Source of the DNA: Prosapia bicincta
Lineage: Eukaryota; Arthropoda; Insecta; Hemiptera; Cercopidae
Assembly: GCA_036971475.1 (NCBI GenBank)
Contig: JBAIZL010000001.1
Location: 286,925,925 to 286,989,924, forward strand
Reading direction: 5' to 3'
DNA length: 64,000 nucleotides
The notes under the pieces were generated by a model, which was not told the origin of the DNA, searched no databases, and was given only the letters and a program-made list of their open reading frames with translations. The stretch's first letter is position 1; each line of letters starts with the position of its first letter. The translations under genes were made by a program, and so were the position numbers. Positions 12,760 through 26,150 of the stretch are shown here, piece by piece.

Positions 12760-13590
12760 AATATTACTACAAAGTTCAAATTTATTACACAATGTAATTG
12801 CAATAACTCACAACTTAACAATAATTTCAGTGAGATGAGTCGAAGTTCTCCTTCGATGATGTGTCAATAGATTTCCCGTGACCAAAAACCACAGAAAAAA
12901 TTTTAAAATAAAAAATCCCTAAATAAAAAAAAATGTTTGTGCGGGTTGGGATCTAAAATAATAAAAAAAATCCTTGGGCGAAAAAACGATTGTCCCGGGT
13001 CCGTGTTTATTTTATAATAATGAATGCCATTATGCTTGTTGATTATTTATTTAAATATTTTGTCTGCTATTATAACAACCGTTTAGTAGCTGTTTAGTTT
13101 TCAAAAAGTTAAACTTAAGATTGAAATATAAATTGCAGAAAGTAATCTACTTCACATAGGTTATTGTTTACACAGAAAACTGGTTTTTGACACAATAGAA
13201 TGTATGCTACACGGTGTAACAGAACTAGGCATGACAAGCTATCTTTTACAATATACGAGTACACCTTTCGTATTGAACAAGCAACTCGTAGCTTGTACTT
13301 CGTACGCTATCTATGCCCTACCTTCGCCCTCATTTTGTTTTGTCAATATCGTTTCAAGTTTGAACTTTGAAAGAGATTTCATCCGGAATACTTGATGGAA
13401 CCGGCTCGTTTGTTGACGCTTTTCGCTGTTTACATTTTGTAACTGTTAAATTAAGCATATCTGTCTGACGACTTATAGTGTTGATGCTAAGTTTAGACTT
13501 TGTTTATTTGTAATGATTACATCAGTGTTTTTCAAGGAGCAAACCTAGTCTGCAGCGATTTGAAATAATAACTTACTCATATAACTTGAA
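12760..13590. other. unassigned; possible upstream region of the ARL6IP6-like gene
   Basis: No gene recognised. From about 13200 the sequence is less AT-rich and could contain a promoter or 5' UTR for the + strand gene starting at 13593. No TATA box or other element stands out. Confidence 0.3.
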
Positions 13591-13592
13591 GA

Positions 13593-13668
13593 ATGGAACA
13601 TCGTCTTCATTTGTCGCTGTTATATGTGTTTTCATCCATTGTAATTTGCAAATTTTTATTTGGGGATT
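13593..13668 (+). CDS. possible first coding exon of ARL6IP6-like gene
   Basis: An ATG opens a 25-codon hydrophobic stretch (LSLLYVFSSIVICKF) that ends at a consensus donor, T|GTAAGT, in phase 1. The phase matches the acceptor CCAG at 18445-18446; joining them creates a Trp codon and continues into the next exon. The link rests on phase and hydrophobicity only. The vertebrate protein has a longer polar N-terminus, so this could instead be an unrelated small exon. Confidence 0.4.
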
Positions 13669-14204
13669 GTAAGTATATTTCACTTTTATCTATTCAAATT
13701 ATTAGGGGGATTATTATAAATGGATACACTCTGGCGGTCAGTTCCTTACTTAACAACGGAATATTTTATATAGTTATTTTGAAACTGAATGGGATAAGAA
13801 AATATTGTTTTATGTGAAACACATGTTTTTATAGGTAGTATAGTACTAGCTAACCTAACCTAGTAATTTCACAAACAAAACAACAATGACTCTTTTTTAG
13901 TCTTTGGTTTAGTACCAATAATATTAACTCTAAAACTATCTTTTTGGAGCTGAGGTAATGTTACCAATCAAATAATACCAAAATTAAAAACTAATTATTA
14001 TTTTGATACTATTAGATCCACAAATATGCTCAGAAGTTTACATATAACATTTGATTTAATTAGTTTTATACAAATAAGGTATATATTTTATTTGCCCCAA
14101 GGATAGGAAATATACTCTGAAGCCAATTAAATTTGTCTTTGTTAATATTCTATCTATATAATTTTGCAGTACTTATATTTCAAAAAAACGGATAGGTTCT
14201 GGAC

Positions 14205-14295
14205 AGATTCTGGTTCTTGAAATTTATAGTCCATTACGTTCGGTGAATCTTATTAATCACTTTAACAATTGTTCAAGTGATTAATAAGATTCTGG
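14205..14295. repeat. short palindromic PLE terminus
   Basis: A GTGAATCTTATTAATCACTT block is followed a few bases later by its near reverse complement. The outer sequence (TCCATTACGTTCGGTGAATC) recurs at 15010 and, inverted, at 50390-50430 and 12720-12750. Confidence 0.75.
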
Positions 14296-14999
14296 TTGTT
14301 GTCTTGTCTATGCACAAGTATTCAAATGTGTCCAAATATATCAAAAACATACTTTTTTTCAATAAAAGTAAGCTGGTCTGAAAGATCTGTCAAAAAAAGA
14401 TAATCGTAGTCAACTGAGAATGTGTTCAAGAAAGAAAAGAATATCCTCTTTGCGATATTAACATTGATATAGCTTATTAGTATTACTATTGTGTGTATTT
14501 TCAAAAAGCTTTGCACTTCTGAATTTATTATTTTTTCAATTTAATACATGTTACTAAAAAAACATTCTGAACAGAAAATTAGTGATGACAAAATCAAAAT
14601 ATAGTCGCAGTGAAACAACACACATAAAACTGTTTATTTATAAAACACAGCACTATTTTTTAGGGTAATTGTTTACATTCCTAAAACATCTAGATATTTG
14701 TATGGAACATCCAAAACATATCAAAAGGCTATTTTCATTGATATTTTTTGTTTTTTTTGTCACATTATTTTTTTATCACAAAACAGTTGAACTTAGCATA
14801 GCATAACATAACATAACATTAAATTTATATGCAGTTCAATAGCAGTTAAAAACTCAAAAGTTTTTAAATAAAAACAAAGCACTATATTAACTACATTATT
14901 TAATAACTATCAACCTAGGATAGGTTTGGTTATAAAAAAAATTAAATTTAGTAATATATGCTGATCCCACCATCTCAACATAAATATGTTAAACTCTTG

Positions 15000-16650
15000 A
15001 ACTTTGTAGTCCATTATGTTCGGTGAAACTTAATCACTTTAACATTAGTTTATGAATATGTGAACTTTAAATTTAGTAAATTTTTAAAAACTTTCTGAGA
15101 CAAAACGTTTTTGATCTCTATGCGGCGATCTTCATCAGTGTCTTCAGTGTAGCACTGCGCTTTTTATTATTCAGAAAGTTTCAGGAAATATATGCCATCA
15201 TCAACTCAAACCATAAGCTGATATCTTGTTTTAGATTTCAGTGGGGTAGGATAGGGACATTAGGTGAATTGTTTTGGGAGTTATGATGTCAAAAAGTGTA
15301 TGTACATTATAAAGTAATTTGGTGTAGCTTGAAATGTTTGCATATTTCACACTGTTTGGCTGTGTGGGATGGGTCATTATTGTTTTGTTTGTGTAGAATT
15401 TGTTGGTTTGATGTTTTGTTTGTGTAGTTGTGGTTTGAGGATATTAGATGTTTGGCAAATTTTGAATGTTTTTGTTTGTGAGTGGTTGTTTGTATTCTTG
15501 GTAGTATGTATAAAATGACCTATCTCTTTTGCCAATGTAGAAATGGGTCACAAACTGCAAGTTAATAATTAGTATATGCCAGCAGAGTAGTAAAAGCCTA
15601 AGTTTATGATGTTGGGTTTAAATTGCTTATTGAAGCCGTTATGTGTCAAGTAGGCTATTTTGTAAATGTATTGGTTAAATATACATTTGCGAAATGTGTT
15701 TAATTTTTGAGTTTTGGATGATCTGTATGGTACCCGTATTTATTTTATTGGTTTGTCAAGTTGGGTTTTTGAAATTGGATTGTTGAGTTTATTTTTCAGG
15801 TGTTTATAAGGTTTGTTAATCATTGTTGTATTGTATCCATTAGTTTAAGCCATATGACTTACAGAGTTTAATTCTTGGGGGTGTTCTGGTTTTTATAACG
15901 TTGTTTTTAATTGGCAGTAGATCATTTGTAGATCAAGTTACAAATAGTGATATTAGTGTTAGTAGGTTTGTGGTAGATGTTAAATTAATGTGTTTGTTTA
16001 TTTAAGTATGGAATTGTTAGGTGCAGAAAATTAGGGGTATTGGTTTTTATCATTTCGATAGTGTATGCCAGTTTTGGGTATATGGAATTGAGATGGCTGT
16101 TCAACATTTACTTCTTTTGCATAACGTGATAATGTTGTCAGTGTATCCATATTAGTATATCATGTTGTCTCAGTTTTTATGGTTGTGTAAAATGTGGTTT
16201 TATACAATATGGTCTATGAATATTTCTGTAAATGGCATAGTTATGTTAGGTTATTGATTTTTTATTGATATGTTTTTAGGGTATTTGTGTTAAGAGCATG
16301 TTTTAGTTTCTGAAATGAAAATGTTGGTGTAAAAATTTGTAATGTCAAAGTAAGCTATAGTGGAGTTGAGGACAAAAAGTGTATGTGAGTTATAATGTGT
16401 GTGATGAGGTGTCCAGCAAAGTTTGATTTAGGGTTTTTGTTAGCAAATGTTTTTATGTGTTCTTAGTAATGTGTATAAAATGACCTTCCTGTTTGGCCTA
16501 TGTAGAAACTGGGGGATGAACTGCAAGTTAGTTTGTACACTTCAGCAGAATTATAAATGATTTTGTATGTGATCTCAGGTTTAAATTGTTTGTCGAGGAT
16601 TTATGTGTGTAATAGATTATTCTGTAATTATATTTACAAAATGTGTTGGT
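15000..16650 (-). pseudogene. decayed Penelope-like element copies
   Basis: The minus strand shows repeated remnants of the GIY-YIG C-terminal region. Near 15340-15480 it reads KQKHSKFAKHLISSNHNY and later AKQCEICKHFKLHQ; a second related piece lies at 16380-16620. FYIGQTG-like remains occur near 15540 and 16500. The terminal sequence with a hammerhead motif lies at 15097-15145. Many stops and indels; not functional. Confidence 0.65.
15097..15145 (-). ncRNA. hammerhead ribozyme candidate (copy C)
   Basis: Minus strand: GAAGACA, intact CTGATGA, helix II AGATCGCC...GAGATC, then AAAAAC (GAAA core mutated at its first base), GTTT and TGTCT. Stem I (AGACA/TGTCT) is perfect. Confidence 0.45.
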
Positions 16651-18208
16651 TATTACACAAATTTGTTGATAAATTGTAATTCACAACACATTTTGACACC
16701 CCCCTCCTAATAAGTCTCTAAACAATTGTCTAATATCACCATCGTAACCCTCCCCCACCCCAAAACACCCCAGAGGTCAGTTGTGGTCTGAGTTGATAAT
16801 GGGATATGTCTCCTGAAACGGCTGTCCTTATTAAAGAAAAAAAGAACTACTTTTGTCAAGTTTGACATATTAATATATGTTGAAAGGTTTAAATGCAAAC
16901 TAGTAGCTCAAGTTGAAGACATATATATATTTAAAATGATAGAATTGTTTTCCAATTCTTGATACCCATTTCTTCAATGAAATTTTTAATGAGAAAGGCT
17001 TAATTATATTTTTAGTATGATACTTTTGTGTAAATTAATTCATTGAGAGGTTTGAAATAATGTTTTTTATAATATTAATTTCTTAAATTTTATTCATGTA
17101 TATTTATAATTTTTTTTTTTGTTATGGTGGGCAATTTGTTTTGCAGTACTATTACTGAAATTTGTGTATGTAAACAGATTTTAATTGTAACGAACCCAGG
17201 CAACACATTATAACAAACCAATAAATCTTTTAGTATTTATAAAAATGATTAATGTGTTGGGATTTTTTAAATAAATTCAATACAATTTATTATACGGCTT
17301 ATTTATTATTTAATGGCTGATTTTCAAACAAGTATTTTATTTGTTTCTATGATTAATTTGCTAATCCTTATCTTCCCAAAATGATAAACTATTTTCACAA
17401 TGTATACAATTTTTAAACTAAAAAAATACTACATATTTCTTACTCTAAAATTAATTATACTATTACAAATTATACAGTTATAATAACCGTAGTTTCTTTG
17501 ACAATGATAAAATTGTAATATCATTAGAACTTGAGAAAATTAAATTTGGGGTGTTATATTAAAATATTTTTCATTTTTCAGTTGTATGCTATTTTAAATA
17601 TAGCCGTATTAATAAATTCATTTGTGATTATAATACAAAATCCAATAATTATAAAAGTGGCATGAACAATTGCACAACAATTGAAACAGTTTTTTCACTA
17701 CAAGTAGGTCCGTAGGGCAGCCACATGGCTACCTAGTTTCTGTATTTTAGTAGGCCTATCCATTAGTAGTCCCTTTTATCTGTTTCAAGTACAGAGTTTT
17801 CTTTCCAACATTTTCTTTTTCACGTCTAAGGCTAGTAGGATAAAAAAATACAGGTTAGTTCTTGGTATAATATGTATTTATAAAAAAATTCAGAACTATT
17901 AATTGCAAATAAAAATATCACTGGACTGTAAACATGCCATTTTGGGTTAGAATCTAACCAAACTTTTCTTAATGATAATAGTAGTACTTTTCTATCATTC
18001 AGTACATATAGAATTAAAAATACGTTAGACTTTGACCGTTTTAATTTGCTGATGCATTATTTATAATTTTTATTTTCATTTATTCAATTATGCCTTAGTT
18101 AAAAATCATATTTAGAATAATGCTTCAAATCATACTTTTTATTCATTCGGTTTTTAATCGAATTATTTAAACATACTTATAACAACTTTAATGTTTAAAT
18201 ATTTGTTG

Positions 18209-18237
18209 ATTCCATCTTCACGTGAGCTACTAGTTTT
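18209..18237. repeat. 29-bp dispersed repeat piece
   Basis: Identical to 63961-63989, centred on CTTCACGTGAGCTACTAG. A diverged inverted form lies at about 16892-16916. Probably a terminal piece of a dispersed element. Confidence 0.7.
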
Positions 18238-18446
18238 CTAGTGTTACTAAAACTACTAATGTTTAAAGTAGTACCTGGTCTTATAATTTTACATAAGAAG
18301 GTAACAATTGGTATAATTGCATACATGTAGGCTTTTTAATCAATATTAGAATCTGGTCTTTTTAAAAAATACATTTTTAATATATATTCAACTTATAATT
18401 ACACTTATGTTATTTAAAAATTTTATGTGGCATGTTTATGGTCCAG

Positions 18447-18642
18447 GGTTGCAGGCTGTACTTTGGTCTGAGTGGATATGGTCAAAAGCAAGTTTACTGT
18501 TTCATTGGCTTTTTCTTGTAATTTTTTCAAGACCAATTATTGTTGGATTCATATTATCTGTAATTTCATTGAATATTACATATATGACTAGTAACATACC
18601 TGGTGTGGATCCACCATCTCCTTTTTCTCCAGTTAAGTATAG
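18447..18642 (+). CDS. ARL6IP6-like protein, middle exon
   Basis: Encodes two or three hydrophobic segments (ASLLFHWLFLVIF and IIVGFILSVISLNITYM), then the signature IPGVDPPSPFSPVKYR. Vertebrate ARL6IP6, as I know it, has a very similar Pro-rich block (PG-x2-PP-TP-SP) after its second-last hydrophobic region. ARL6IP6 is a small multipass endoplasmic reticulum/nuclear-envelope membrane protein found as an ARL6 interactor; its function is poorly known. The exon ends at a strong donor, AG|GTGAGT, in phase 2. Upstream frame could continue to 18407 if a different acceptor (GCAG at 18454) or start is used. Confidence 0.7.
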
Positions 18643-18649
18643 GTGAGTG

Positions 18650-21060
18650 AAGAAATGAAAAGAAAGTGTAAAGGTTAGGTTAAGTTTATAATCAAGATAT
18701 GCTACTTAATTTACTTAGAACTCAACTAATTGATAAAAGTATTTTGTGATAAATATATTTTCATTTATAAAATGACTGAAAATATATTATCTTATATATT
18801 TATTTATAAATTAATTAAAGGAATAGTTGGCCAAGTAGTATTATGTTCAATTTTGCCCTTTTCATATATGTTCCTAAAAATACATTTTAAATGACAAATA
18901 TATGATTTTAAGTGCAGCATAACATGAATACTACTTAAAAAACTGCTTGCAACATAAAGGTTGTAAAATATAGCAACACATACAGAACAGTAGACTACTT
19001 TTCTGTACACATACAGTAAGTACTATATATCTACAAAGTATCCAGTAGATAGTTTGGTTATTAAAAAAAAATGGCTTAGACATGAGAAACTGCTTATCTG
19101 AAGCATGGAGATAACACATTAAAAGGGGTAAAGCAGACTAAACATTTAACAAAAAACCCTATGGTAATTATTTACATTTGAGAACTATTTAGTCATCGGC
19201 TTCTGCGGAATAATAACTTTTGCCAGGTAACGTCAAATGATCTCTATTTTTACCTTTCATGTATATAATCGGTTGGTTACATGTATAAAATTACAACCAA
19301 ATCTATCCTAATTAGATACTTTATAGGTATACAGTAATGTTGTATATGTAGTACAGTGCGCTGTTGCTACTGAGCATCCAAAAAAGTAGTTTCCAACTAA
19401 ATTGTGATAAAAGATAACTCACTGACACAAAAAAGGAAAAAAATCATTATCTATATAACTTTAGGACATGTTTAGGGATATTTTCATACTCGTATCTAAA
19501 ATGGTTGTCTAATGTAATTTACTACCTAAACTATGTAGTTTCTTGAAGCAATGTCAAAAATTGATGACTATAAACTGTCATTCATATGTCCACTAAAACA
19601 TATTGTAATGGCGAAATAGTTTAGTCCGTGGTGTGTAATACGATAGTTCTACCTTAATGTATTTTGTTATTGAAAATATTATATTTTCATTCAATAACTA
19701 CAGTATATATGAATAAATATAAACCATGAAATTTTTCAATGATCAATGTTGTCAAACTTTGTCTTTGTCACTCATTAATGGTCAAAGATAAGTACAAAGG
19801 TTTTTCTTGGATTACTTTTGTTTTTGCTTGTTATTTAAAACTATATGAACATGTAAAAATGGGAAAAGTTTAAGTAAATATTATTTGGACAACCTTTACA
19901 ATTTAAAATTATTGTAACTTTTTCTTTTATATAATTTACCTTTGTATAGAATATAAAGACATTTTCTGGATATCTAGATCCTATTGAAATCCCAATAATA
20001 TATTTTACTGGGCAATTTATATAGGCCTCAGGTACATAAGAATCTATATACAAATAACTTCATTGTACAAACACTCAGAAACTTTATAAATTGAGATTTT
20101 CTTATAAAACCTATCACTAAGTTGTACTCCATTATAATACAGCTGTAAAAATTCCATCTAGATGAAATTTGGTTGGAAAAATTTAATTTCATCAAGTATG
20201 AAAGAACTTGTAATCTTAAAAAGCCTTGAGGCATAAATCATAAATGGGGCCATGCCCTTACAATAGCTACTTAGTAATGATATATCAATGTGGCAATTTG
20301 TAAAGAATTACTTTATAAAGTAATGCAAAGTTATGTTGATGGATGGAGGACAGTAATGTTATGATATTGATCAAATAAAAAAAATACTCTTTAGTCTGAA
20401 AATTATGTGAAATTAGCTGTATTATAAATGTTTTATTAAATGAAATTATGGTGAGAATGCTAATTTCTTTATATACTATAAATTTGATATGACACTATAT
20501 TGAAATATGCTGAGAAAAATATTAAAGTATTTAATCAAGATGTTAAGGAACTGCTTGAACTTAAAACAGATGATTACTTTTTTTGTTGGTAGTGGTTATT
20601 CCCATTGCCTAGAGAAGCTAGTTTATTTCTCAGTGTGTACTAATAGGGTATCTCAGTGTTTTATTAGTTTTTCCAAGCAACGACACACTGAAGGGAGGGG
20701 CCAAGGGGGCCAAGACTTCTTGTTAGCCTAACAAAAAAAAACCAAATTTATAATAAATGAAAAATTACATTAAAAAAAATTATATGTTTAAACTGAAATT
20801 TAGGTGTAGGGTTATTACATATTGAACAACAGTTGAAAATACACTATTATTTAGCCAACTTGTGAATTGGTTCCCTGTATCAGTATTTCCTCTCGTGAAC
20901 TGGCTGTAATATATTTCTTCTAAACTAAACGCGCCATTCTTTGTTGGAACAAGAATAATGTGCATGCACCGCTCTAGCATGAAAAACTGTTATAAAAACC
21001 AAATTAACTTATAAAAATAAATTTCCCATATATTTGCCAAAGATGGATATTTTTTTTTGC
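18650..21060. other. intronic AT-rich sequence
   Basis: Part of the proposed second intron. No coding similarity recognised; the short frames at 18804-20234 and 20507-20731 look random. Confidence 0.4.
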
Positions 21061-21065
21061 TAGTA

Positions 21066-22301
21066 CAATAATACCCTATACTTACGCGATAGGTGGGTCC
21101 GAGTGAAAGCCGTGTAAGTCGAATTCGCGTAAGTTGGGATATAATTTTACATACAATCACGTAGGAATCATGTTAAATTGGGACCAAAGACTAAATAAAT
21201 TAATAATTTAGAAGAAAAATGTGTATGTAATAAAATTTTAAATACATAAAACAACAAATAATTATAATATATGCATACATATTGCAAAGAAGTAAGTAAA
21301 AAGAAATTACTCACTGTTTTGTGGCAGAAATACACTCATTGGAGTCTTATGTTTTCCAAACTTTGTAAACCCTACTCAAATGAAATTAAGGCATTTTGTC
21401 GAAATTCTAACCGTCAGTTCATGTTATACGTCAACTGGGTCTAAAGAATCTGCAGTTTTAAGGTCTTGCTCTTGCGTACGCATTTCTATGTATGAGCTTA
21501 TCAATTATTTGTCAGCTGCTGGTTGTTTAAATCCAACAGTTCTTGAACGTCATCATTATCCTCTTCTAAATTTAGTTGTTTGGTAAAACCAATACCTTAT
21601 TCAATCCCATCAGTAATTTCATCAGCTTAAGTTTCAGTGCCAAAAAAAATAGTCACGCTTTTTCCAAACGACATTCCAAAGTATTTTGTAATATTTCATT
21701 CCAAGACTGTCTAATGATTCTCAAAGCATCTAAAACAATGAATTGTTTCCAAAAACCTTCAACAGAGAGCTCGTTCTTTCTCATAACTCCCCATCGGTTG
21801 AAGCAAACTAGTTGTGTTTTGTGGCAAAAATATCACTTTCACGTGTGTGTGGAAGTTAGTTAAAGTAGTAGGAGGATGACCAGGTGCATTGTCAATTAAT
21901 AAGAATTACTTTAAAAGGAATTTGTTTAGATCAACAATAACGTTCCACTTGATGTATGAAATGATGACCAAACCCGTCCTAAAGAAAAAGCTCTCACTCA
22001 AGCCTTCCGATTCGACTTCCAAAATCACAGGCAAGATAGATTTAGAAATATTTTTTAATCCCTTTGGATTTTCTGAGCGATAAACTATGAGAGATTGCAA
22101 CTTACAGTCAACAGCTGTATTTGCACCAACCATCATTGTCAATCGGTCTTTGGTGCCCTTATAACCTGGAAATATTTTCTCTTTATGTGCTATAAAAGTT
22201 TTTTAGGCATTTTCTTCCAGAACAAGCCAGTTTTTGCATAACTCGGACAGCATGATTTAAAACCTCGTAACTTGGAAATCGCGTAAGTCGAGGTATTACT
22301 G
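21066..22301 (-). mobile_element. Tigger/pogo DNA transposon, decayed
   Basis: The ends are inverted repeats: the left has ACTTACGCGATAGG and the right, reversed, has CGACTTACGCGATTTCC. Both are flanked by TA, the pogo-superfamily target. The minus-strand translation at 21906-22142 reads MVGANTAVDCKLQSLIVYRS and then ENPKGLKNISKS, closely matching the DDE transposase block of Tigger elements. The remainder (21380-21880) holds degenerate C-terminal transposase sequence. About 1236 bp, shorter than autonomous Tiggers, with stops. It sits in an intron of the ARL6IP6-like gene, in antisense. Confidence 0.85.
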
Positions 22302-22309
22302 TAATTATT

Positions 22310-24100
22310 AGAAATTGTTGTTTGATTATTATCATTTTGTGATAGCAAAAAAAAAACAATAAGCCAACATCAATGGTACATGATTCAAATTGTAAAGGCA
22401 TCCAGGGTACTCGTAGAAAAATATTTAATTACTAAATATACTATGAACTGAAAACAGAGAATTATTCTTATTTGAGACTTTTTTAGTGCTTACAACATAA
22501 AAATCTTTAGAGTGGTAAATATTCAATATTTCCTATGGTTGAATATTTTCCGGACCCCCATGTAGTTCTGGCCCCTCCTTGACAAAATCTTGGGCCTAAA
22601 ACTGTTTCTAACAGTTTTTAGGGCTTGAAATAGATTGTTATGTTTAAGAGTTCTTAGAGTTTATTTGACTATGTTAATTTTGTCATTGTTGAAAATTGAA
22701 GATACATCTATACTTATAATGACATAATTTGTATACAACTTCTGAATAATACTAACACCTTTTGAATAGTTGGCAGCAGTTACTTCAAGACTCTAAATGT
22801 TACTGGCTTTGCTTTACAACAGTGATGATTATAAATTAAATGAAACTTTTTGGTGTTAGGTAAATCTTTGTTATAAACTGAAGTTGAATAAGTCATCCAA
22901 CAGTATATATCTTTTGTATGATCTCGCAAAAACAGAAAAATTAATAGTCTGAAGTTGTATATTATCCTTGTTTGTTTGTGAAGTTGTGCTACTATTGTTA
23001 CTCCCAACTACAAATTGAGAGGTTTATGGTGGGAAGTAAGCATCAGTTTATGATAATAGTTCAAAGAGCAAGGGAATCTAGTATGTCATTTATCTAAAAT
23101 ATACTTCTCCACTCTAAGCTAGCTCGATGGTTCTATTCACTAGCTGGTTGTCTTTCCCTGGTGATTTAGTTTCAACTGGTATGGTTTGTGACATTAAAAC
23201 TAGTTTTTCTTCCCTTGTTTAAAAACTTTTTGAATATCATTTGAAAATGGAGAAAAATTGGAGTTGACACAATCTTTGTCAATTATTACTCTATGCAACA
23301 TTGCAATAACAAACGTGCTCGTATAAAATGAGCAGTTATATTTTGTTTCTAATTTATTGTGTTTTGTGATAATATTTTGTATACCTCCATAAAAATATTG
23401 TGACTTTATATTAAAAAAAACATGTTAGGAAGAGTTTGATGTTTTAAGGGTTTGTATGGTCAGGATATTTATCTATTAAATTATTATTTTAAATAAAAAT
23501 TATTATTTATAAATGTTAAATATTTATTTGCATTGTCAGTGACAAGTTTTATTATTTTTTCATGTCTCTGAAGATAGATATCAATATTATCAACATTTGT
23601 TTAATTTTCATCTAATACAATTTAGCATTTCAGTACGTATTTTTTAAAACCAGCACACAAGAACCTCTCAAAACAAATAATTGAGTTGCAATTCTTGTTC
23701 AAATTTCAGAAAGTTCAGATTTTTCCCCAAAAAATATATAAATATAATGTATTGCTGTAGTAAGGGGATATGGGTTGTTCCACATGGAATGTAGGTATTC
23801 GACTTACTATGGGGTGTGGTGAAGGGCCCTTGACCTAAACTAACCATTGCTTTCAGGTGAGGGGAGGGGTAATATAACATTAGTGCTATATTTACAGGTA
23901 GTGGTATAGTGACAGTATTCTTGTCCATTTCTTTACTATTATTGCTTTATCTAAAAGTGTATGAGTTTTGATTAATTTTTTTACTCAGGTAGTGTTAATT
24001 ACAGAATTTATCATGAAAATTTGTGTTCAATTAGTTTTTCATAACTTGTATCAAGTTTAGCATTTATATTGAAGTGTCTTTTTTATAAATTATTTATGGG
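22310..24100. other. intronic AT-rich sequence
   Basis: No gene recognised. The short frames at 22780-23007 and 23668-23928 show no family features. Confidence 0.4.
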
Positions 24101-24149
24101 AAGCAAACAAAAACAGTTCTTGTACTTTAGAAGCAAATCTTATTCCTTA

Positions 24150-25450
24150 AGTGACTTGACAATGGAAATACTCTTTAACAAAATTGGGTACTGAACTAAG
24201 CATTGGAAAGGCAACAATCGGTGACTGGAAAAAAATACATTGAGATCAAAAAATTTTGCGTGCAATAAGTTAGAAACCATTCAAGAAACGCCATCACATT
24301 ACAGTTTCTGTCAATGAAAAAATTGATGCAGTTGATTTGTGGGTTATAAAAGAGAGCTAGAAAGGACTTCTTGTAAGTGATCCATTAATACAAGAAAACG
24401 TCGAAGAGTTTAATTAGTGTTTGAATAGTCGAAATTCTTAATATACTCGGCTTCACTTCTGTTAGGAACATTTGTATATACTGTACAGTCTTGAAATTCC
24501 GAGTCCCTATATTTCTCAGACCCCGTTAAATTTGAGCCTTTTTCTGTTTCAGCCTATTTTATATATTTGAAAGGAAATGATTACTAAAATGATGTTAGGA
24601 AAAGCAAAAAAAGGTATTCAATTAAATATAGATAGTCTTTGACTGATACCAATGGGTGGTTGAATTGGTAGATAAAAGGCATAGCATCAGGCAACTGTCG
24701 GTAACTGGAGAAATGTTATTGGCTAATAATACTGCTTCACAAGAATATTTACTGAATTTGCTTATTTAATTTTTTTGCTAAATTATTCCTTCTGCTAGTG
24801 TATAATGTATACGAAATGGATTGAATTTAAAAAAACTACCTATTAAAGTCTTACTTTTCATAAATTCTGCGCCAGGTTTAAAAACGAATAAGCAACATCT
24901 CACAGATTTGGCCTGCTGTAATGCTGTAGGAATACACAAGATACCTGTAACGGTGATTGGAAATTAGCTAAGCCATGACTGGTTGAAAATATGAACTCTA
25001 ATTCTCTCTTGGTTTATTAAAAATGTCAAAGGAAAGCAAGGATGAATTGTTATTTGTTTAAAGAATGGTTTGAAACTCAGTTTGTTTCTTCAGTAAGAGT
25101 GTTTAATGAAGAAAGTGAGCTGCCACCTCAAGCCCTATTTTTGTTTAACAATGCTCCATCTCACACTTCAAAAATTATGTGGGTAATAGAAGACATAAAA
25201 CTCTTTGTACATCCCAAAGTAACATCTTTGTTGTAGCTTATGGATCAGAGTGTGCTTTAGAAATTAAAACAATGTTACAGAAAAATATTTTGGCAACATC
25301 TTATAAATAAAGAGTGTTGACTGTCCATTCTTCAGAAGCAAAGATGATAACAATAAAAGATGTAACCAATTGGGTATCAGATTCTGGGAACAGAACAAAC
25401 ATCACTTAATTTAGTGCAAAATCATGGAAGAAGCTGTGACCTAGCATTGA
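24150..25450 (+). pseudogene. Tigger/JRK-type transposase, decayed
   Basis: A degenerate DNA-binding region at about 24150-24410 has LSIGKATIGDWKK-like sequence. The DDE domain at 24870-25440 reads TDLACCNAVGIHKIP, then FKEWFETQFVSSVRVFNEES, then FLFNNAPSHTSK and KVTSLL. These are recognisable Tigger/jerky blocks, the NAPSH being the second catalytic Asp region with Asp replaced by Asn. Many stops; only 25042-25236 stays open. No clear terminal repeats were found. Confidence 0.8.
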
Positions 25451-25946
25451 ATTTATGAATATATAAAGAATGAATATATAGATTAAATGCTTAATTTATT
25501 TGTTTGTTATTTAATAGTTTGTTTATTTAATTGTGTAAACTCACAGTTAATGTTTTTGAAAGTATTCTCTAGTTATATATCGGAGATAGGATGGTTTTTA
25601 AGTACCTTGTTTTAATTAGATGCAAGGTATATTTTGGTTGAACTATTTTTTTTATAGGGGGCAATACTGTTACCTCAACATACTATAGTTTGGTTGGCAG
25701 ACATATGCTAGATTTGGAATACTATAACATTTCAGTAGCAAGTAATTAATTATTGTTACACAAAAATTTTAAGAACTTTTCATGGTGATAACTTTTATAA
25801 TGACATTTTTTATCTTGATAAATCACTTAAATAAATAAGATTTTGAAGCGGTTTACGATAAATATTAAAAACTTTTTGATTGTCTTGTAATAATAAATTA
25901 ACATATTATTTTATTATTGCATCATGAGACTTGTTTTTATTTACAG

Positions 25947-26037
25947 AAGGCAGTCTGGAAAAGACTGGCATTTGAATTATGCATGTGCTGCATTAATTGG
26001 ACCATTCATTGCTATTCTACTTTTTATAGGGTACTGA
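25947..26037 (+). CDS. ARL6IP6-like protein, last exon
   Basis: Acceptor TTACAG at 25941-25946. The phase fits the 18642 donor (AG plus A gives Arg). Reads RQSGKDWHLNYACAALIGPF, then a final hydrophobic run ending IGY and TGA at 26035-26037. The vertebrate ARL6IP6 C-terminus has the same layout: a basic residue pair, Gly-x-x-(Phe/Leu)-x-x-x-Tyr, then a last membrane segment and immediate stop. With the middle exon this supports the assignment. The predicted protein from 13593 would be about 120 residues, roughly half the human length, so an N-terminal exon may be missing or the protein may be short. A (TA)n tract begins about 45 bases downstream. Confidence 0.7.
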
Positions 26038-26078
26038 TATTTAAAACTTTACAATTAGTCATTCTTTAACCTAGATTT

Positions 26079-26082
<4 letters not shown>

Positions 26083-26143
<61 letters not shown>
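26083..26143. repeat. (TA)n microsatellite
   Basis: AT run; a second one lies at 26331-26391. The 190 bases between resemble the dispersed repeat at 7782-7905. Confidence 0.9.

Positions 26144-26150
<7 letters not shown>

Larger units (their letters stand above)
12535..12760. repeat. solo PLE terminal palindrome carrying two opposed hammerhead motifs
   Basis: 12535-12600 and 12605-12668 are inverted copies of the same terminal sequence. The right side continues to 12760 with a flank shared with 50340-50440, 14205-14290 and 15000-15060. No coding sequence lies between the arms. Confidence 0.8.
13670..18446 (+). other. proposed intron 1 of ARL6IP6-like gene
   Basis: Contains a short terminal palindrome at 14205-14290 and decayed Penelope-like sequence at 15000-16650. 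Between 16680 and 18440 only dispersed-repeat pieces are visible, including 16735-16830 (related in reverse to 43370-43440) and 18209-18237. Confidence 0.35.
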
